A stretch of 21,541 nt of DNA. It comes from Paulinella micropora (taxonomy: Eukaryota > Cercozoa > Imbricatea > Euglyphida). Shown here one piece after another: positions 17,442 to 21,541 of this stretch. The DNA lies in assembly GCA_009731375.1 (NCBI GenBank), contig BJOX01000056.1:293570-315110 (forward strand), given 5' to 3'. The notes under the pieces are model-generated. The model searched no databases and had not been told where the DNA came from. It saw only the letters and a program-made list of their open reading frames with translations. Each line of letters starts with the position of its first letter. The stretch's first letter is position 1. The translations under genes were made by a program, and so were the position numbers.

Positions 17442-17484
17442 TATTGGCTCCGAAACCTGGTCTTAACTCCCAAATGAGAGAGAA

Positions 17485-17706
17485 CCGAATCCGAGGACCG
17501 GAACAATCAAAAGAGGAAAGATATGTGGCAGAGCACGACTGGCAGAACATGTGAGGGCAGCATATTGTGTGAAAGGGTAGTTTCACAACAATCGGGGGGG
17601 GGGGGTAGATACTCTAGTGATTTTGGTTAGTTGGTTTCCGGCTTGGGGAGAGACGGTTGGTTAGGGTTTCCGGCTTGGGGAGTAACGAGGGGGGGATCAC
17701 ATGCGT
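17485..17706 (-). mobile_element. Probable 3' untranslated region of the non-LTR retrotransposon
   Basis: Lies just after the last retrotransposon stop codon (minus strand). Contains a ~31-bp imperfect tandem duplication (GTTTCCGGCTTGGGGAG twice, 17635-17682) and a run of G at 17594-17606. No poly(A) or microsatellite tail can be delimited, so the element's true 3' end is uncertain. Confidence 0.4.
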
Positions 17707-20298
17707 TCAGATCGTGAGGATGTGGTCATGGCAGAGCTCAGTGAGGTCGCGGTATATTGCGGTGGCTTGCGCGTTAGAGAAATGTTCCTGAATTGCTTTA
17801 TATCCTGAGGCAGGGATGTAACCTTTCGCTCCCATAGCTATCATTAGCAGGTTGGATATGCATAGGCCAGATGCACCCAGCTGGAGATCTTGGATTCGTT
17901 GTTGATATCCAAGATAGTTGTGTTCGTAGATGGCTCGTGGAATATACCCGGGGTGATTTGTAGTTATCCACGGTAGTAGTGGCCATTCAATGGGTGGGTC
18001 CTCTCCTCAGTCTTTTGGGTTGCAGGGGGCATTGATTCTTTTGCAATCTTTGTCACAGGTCCGTCGAATACACTCCCCTGATGCATTTGCGTGTGTAGAT
18101 TGGTCCATTCTGACTAGCAATTCATCTGTGCGAGTTGTGGCTTCTACGAGGAACACACTTGGGGATGTGACGTGAGGTGTGAGTATCAGGTCCGGTTTCC
18201 AGTGGAGTTTGGCAGCAGTTCTTGTAGTTGTTTGACCAGTGCTGCCGCTGGGTGTATGCGGTCGTGACTGCATGTTTCTCCGGTTTCTTCGAGGGTGGAA
18301 CATGCGAGAGTAATATCGATCTCGGGTGGGATCGGGGTAGGTTTACCTTCTTCGGCGATGACCATCATGTGGGTGGGTTGTTGGGTGCGGTCGAGGTCTG
18401 GACCGATCCCTAGGTGTCGCTTTATAGCTTGTCTAGAGGCGGAATGGCGGTGGTTGATAACTTGTATATACTCCGGGGGGTGTAGTTTGCTCATGGAGGT
18501 CATGTAATGATCGATGGTGCCTATCTTGTCGCAGAATTGACATTTGGAGTCGTCTTTGTTTTTGGTTCGGACGCTGCGCATGGCTGGTGTCTCTATGGAA
18601 GCTAGTTGAGTCAAGAGGATGACCCGTACTTCCCAGTCCGCTCTGGTGGTGTGCGGACTTAAATACTGGTGGGAGATTTGTTGTGTCTCGCCCCTCATTT
18701 CTGAGGCTGACCCCCATTTGAGGGTGAATCGTGGGGCTGGGGTAGGTTTGCTTAGGTTCGTTGAGAGGCGGTGGCGGAGACTCCAAGTAGTTACGGTCCC
18801 GGATGGCTGCTTTCGCCTTGAGGATGGCTTGGCGGCTATTCTCGGTGAGCGTGATGGCTCCCGTAAACCTGTGCTGGACGGTGATGACGTAGGGAGAGTG
18901 GAGTTCAGTCTCTGTCGCGTGGGTGTCGTGTGGGAGGTATTCTTGTCGGAGTTGGATTCCAATCCCAAGGTCACGGAGTGCGCACATCCATTCGATTCCC
19001 AGGTGGCCTGAATATCTGGATTTTTCTAAGAGCAGTTCGTGGGAGTGCCGATCGAGGAAGGATTGGTTCCGAGTAGGAGGTGGTCGGGGGTTGTCGGCTT
19101 CGATAGAGGCTTGGTTGGTTGGAGGATTAAGAGGGTTGGTTGGAGTGGATGGATCGGTGGTAGTAGATTTCGCCGATTGTAGGGTCTTCCCTGTAGCTGT
19201 CGTCATCGGGGCGCCAACTGTGGGTCGGAGGCAATCTTGCCTGATGTAGGTAGGTGTTAGGGATTCTAAGATCAGCAAGCTGTTGTAGGATCTGTTGGCT
19301 CTGAGGATCAGGTGTGGGGTGTTGTTTGCGTTCTCGTCGTGTAGGGTTTGTGGGCGGGGGTTCATGGGTTTGGATCGGTAAAGGGGGCCTAGGGTCGCTG
19401 CCGTCTGGATTCCAGTCGGCGTGTGGGAGGAGGTCATCACGTAATAGGCGCAAGTGGGAGTGTATCGGTATTTGTGTTGATTTATCGTGGGAGAATAACG
19501 CACATAGGAATACGGCTGCTATTCTGAGGTTAGCTCGGTCTTTAAACAGAGGGAGGCAGAAGCAGCCACTTTTCTCTCTTGGAGAGTAGAGGTAAGCAAC
19601 CGGAATATCAGTCGGTCGCAGATTCAGTGTACCACGGAAGCTATCCCGAAGATATGCATCCAGGGTATCTGCATCTGATTCTGTGATAGAGGTCCAGCCG
19701 AGGGGGAAGTCGATGGTGCCTGGTACCAGATCTCGGAGCGCCTCTCGTTTGCATGCATTGGATACATTGAAGTGTAGTGCTACCTGGGTGGCTAATAAGA
19801 GGGTGTTCATGGTTTCCTGAAGTTGAAGTTTGTGGTAGTTAAGCAATGATGTGAATAATCCTAGTGATAGGAATTTTTCGTATTTTGTCAGATTTGGAAT
19901 GGGGGTGCCATCTACTCCCTGTAAGCCAACGTCGAAGTCTTCGATGTAACCCGATGTGTATAACGTGATTCCTAGTGTGAAACTTTTGGAAGCTTCCATG
20001 ACAAAGCCAGTAGCATGTAGTTGGCGTTGAGACTTGTTGAATCCTGCTTGGGCAAGGGGTATATATATCTCTTTGGAGCCTGGTTCACGTATTCAAAGGT
20101 GTGTTTGAGGGCGATTGTGACGTCTTCCTTGGTTAGGGTTTTCCCTCTCAGGCAGGGCCAGGAGTTAAATTGTTTGGTGCGTCCGTAGAACTGGTATCTA
20201 TCTTGGGGATCGCCCGGGGATGCGACTATATAAATATCTGCCGGTATTCGTAGACGATGCTAAAGAGGGTGGGGCTGATGGGACTGCACTGGGCAATT

Positions 20299-20381
20299 CC
20301 TAGTTCTCGGTAGACTGACGTAGAGTAGTGAATGGTAGAGTATTTTTTCCTAGTTCTCAGGTAGACTGACGTAGAGTCGTG
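20299..20381 (-). repeat. Imperfect ~32-bp direct duplication inside the RT region
   Basis: CCTAGTTCTCGGTAGACTGA starting at 20299 and CCTAGTTCTCAGGTAGACTG starting at 20349 both continue into ACGTAGAGT(A/C)GTG. The offset is 50 bp and the second copy has one extra base. It lies between the motif A and motif B parts and contributes to the frame disruption. Confidence 0.85.
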
Positions 20382-20428
20382 CCTTGGTAAAGATGTTGAA
20401 TGAAGCTGTAGAGTTCGGGAAAGGCGTC

Positions 20429-20460
20429 GGGGGGGGGGGGGGGGGGGGGGNNNNNNNNNN

Positions 20461-20498
<38 letters not shown>
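20429..20498. other. Poly-G tract with 10-N assembly gap
   Basis: 22 G (20429-20450), 10 N (20451-20460), then 38 G (20461-20498). It falls within the retrotransposon RT, where no homopolymer is expected, so it is probably a sequencing or gap-filling artefact at a contig join. Sequence may be missing or false here. Confidence 0.9.
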
Positions 20499-20501
<3 letters not shown>

Positions 20502-20656
20502 TGTGTTCGCGATGGCATTTTGGAGTATTGGAAGTTACACTGTGTGGAAGGCATTCTCTACATCTACCGCTGCAACGATGAGGGTATGTACGTGGTTGGT
20601 TACTCTTGCTGCGTTTTCGACATCGTATAGAATCACATGTAGGGTGAGGTTGGATT

Positions 20657-20716
20657 CGTCGGCCCCCGATATATGTAGTTTGCTTTCGTCGGCCCCCGAT
20701 ATATGTAGTTTGCTTT
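20657..20716 (-). repeat. Perfect 30-bp tandem duplication in the RT
   Basis: CGTCGGCCCCCGATATATGT... occurs twice, head to tail (20657-20686 and 20687-20716), without a mismatch. In frame it repeats ten residues (KANYIYRGPT). The absence of divergence suggests a recent slip or an assembly duplication. Confidence 0.95.
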
Positions 20717-20954
20717 GGCGGTTTTGCTCATGGTGCCTATCTCCAGCATAAGTGTTCTTAATAGGAGATCGACTATTTTTGCATAAATATTCATGATTGC
20801 TTGTGAGATAATGATGGGACGCCATTCGCTAGGGTTGGCTCCCGTGCCTTTTTCCTTCCAAAGTTGTGTCAGTTGGGTAGGATTCCATTCGCTTGGAATT
20901 ACTCCCTCTCGCCAACAGAAGTTGAGGTATTTCAGGATGTATAATTGTCCTTCT

Positions 20955-20988
20955 TGGGAAAGACAGAGGGAAAGAGAGAGAGAGAGAG

Positions 20989-21039
<51 letters not shown>

Positions 21040-21043
21040 CAGC

Positions 21044-21074
<31 letters not shown>

Positions 21075-21117
21075 TGAAAGAAAGAGAGAGAGAGGGAGAG
21101 AGAGAGAGAGGCAGAGA

Positions 21118-21154
<37 letters not shown>

Positions 21155-21173
21155 AGGGAGGGAGAGAGAGGGA
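20955..21173 (+). repeat. (GA)n microsatellite with AAAG, CAGA and GGGA interruptions
   Basis: Long purine array that truncates the retrotransposon on its 5' side: RT homology ends where the array begins. Confidence 0.96.
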
Positions 21174-21400
21174 GTTTGGCTGGAGTCTAGTGTTGATGGC
21201 TTCCCCTCTTTCTTAAGATCGTACGGACGATTGAAAGCGAGAAAATTGTGGTACTCAGAATAATTTCGATTTTCGGAATTGTAAGACACGATATACTACA
21301 CCGTTATTTCGCTTTTAGTTTTTACTGGAATTCACTAGTGGAAGTGATTACTTGCTATTGAATGTATTATTAGATGAATTCTTATTATATTTCCGGTGTT
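21174..21400. other. Unique sequence between GA arrays
   Basis: About 225 bp with no recognised gene, domain or repeat. A minus-strand open frame enters from the GA array but has no retrotransposon-like motif here. Confidence 0.4.

Positions 21401-21541
<141 letters not shown>

Larger units (their letters stand above)
17707..20953 (-). pseudogene. 5'-truncated, frameshifted non-LTR retrotransposon ORF (RT + C-terminal restriction-like endonuclease type)
   Basis: Minus strand. RT fingers: GVIPSEW, LWKEKG and EWRPIIIS (about 20800-20915). Motif A: VDVENAFHTV (about 20540-20570). Then FPELYSFIQHLYQGTT (20357-20425). Motif B-like: GIAQCSPISPTLFSIV (20250-20306). Remnants of motif C lie near 20240 without an intact YADD. 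Thumb/linker: 20075-19127, including AYLRDSFRGTLNLRPTDIP and CLPLFKDRANLRIA. Zinc knuckle: CQFC (18531-18542) and H at 18507-18509, with the usual fourth Cys replaced; then RH (NHRHSA, about 18445). Then KPDLIL with E 15 residues after the D (18142-18198). The tail contains LPWITTNHPGYIPRA and NYLGYQQRIQDLQLGASG and ends with TGA at 17707-17709. An in-frame TGA sits at 18007-18009. At least six frame changes make it inactive. The CCHC-like + RH + PD...E order fits R2/R4/NeSL-type elements; the upstream region is lost. Confidence 0.8.

Noticed and set aside
18228-19589. Several plus-strand frames (60-130 residues) over the retrotransposon
   Set aside because: Antisense shadows. The minus strand carries recognisable RT, zinc-knuckle and endonuclease-type motifs.
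20384-20581. Plus-strand poly-Gly frame over the gap
   Set aside because: Created by the poly-G tract and N gap; antisense to the retrotransposon.
20633-21289. Minus-strand frame joining a Ser-Leu-rich N-terminus to RT motifs as one protein
   Set aside because: The Ser-Leu part is (GA)n read backwards. Only the part below about 20953 resembles RT, so the microsatellite truncates the element.

Overview
Eukaryotic, almost gene-free repeat DNA. Roughly the first half is nearly pure short tandem repeat, mostly the tetranucleotide TCTA/TAGA, with ATCC/GGAT, TATG/CATA, TTAT and GGTA blocks, pentamers of the CATAA type, and dinucleotides CT, TA and TG. Arrays this dense, together with a degenerate non-LTR retrotransposon, several fold-back/MITE-like elements and a satellite with higher-order structure, indicate a nuclear genome, most likely of an invertebrate animal. 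I cannot name the species. No intact gene, tRNA or rRNA is visible. The many long open frames over the arrays (Ser-Ile-Tyr-Leu, Met-Tyr-Val-Cys, His-Thr-Tyr-Ile and similar) follow automatically from repeat units without stop codons and are not annotated as genes.

Layout. 1-11280: microsatellite blocks separated by short non-repetitive 'islands'. The islands fall into recurring families. Family A is a 546-bp element with five copies (1-152, 7596-7645, 8129-8674, 8675-8991, 10302-10576). It has a fixed 3' end, variable 5' truncation and usually a (TCTA)n tail. Families B (1310-1352, 2866-3326), C (4378, 4591, 4694), D (6185, 6424, 6864) and E (9921, 10061, 10143, 10716) are shorter, and each tends to sit against one kind of microsatellite. 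A GC-rich hairpin pair lies at 6957-7106. 11340-13570: a satellite of about 106-bp monomers, about 19 copies, with a perfectly phased four-monomer higher-order unit of about 423 bp. Its right edge (13516-13947) is mixed with GATA arrays.

13948-17450: AT-rich sequence holding three fold-back or terminal-inverted-repeat elements (14076-14283, 15120-15489, 17169-17441; the last two are bounded by TA dinucleotides), a decayed Lys/Asn/Glu-rich coding remnant split by a microsatellite (14342-14954), a small GC-rich island (15776-15901), and two further short repeat families.

17485-20953 (minus strand): a 5'-truncated, frameshifted non-LTR retrotransposon. Recognisable parts are the reverse transcriptase, a thumb/linker, a C-terminal zinc knuckle, and an RH + KPD...E signature of the kind found in restriction-like-endonuclease (R2/R4/NeSL-type) elements. 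It contains two internal duplications and a poly-G/N assembly gap. The window ends in long GA arrays.

The features do not form a pathway. The common thread is mobile elements and microsatellites that appear to seed or target each other. The most interesting items are family A as a candidate microsatellite-associated retroposon, the 4-mer higher-order satellite, and the long-arm TA-flanked fold-back elements.
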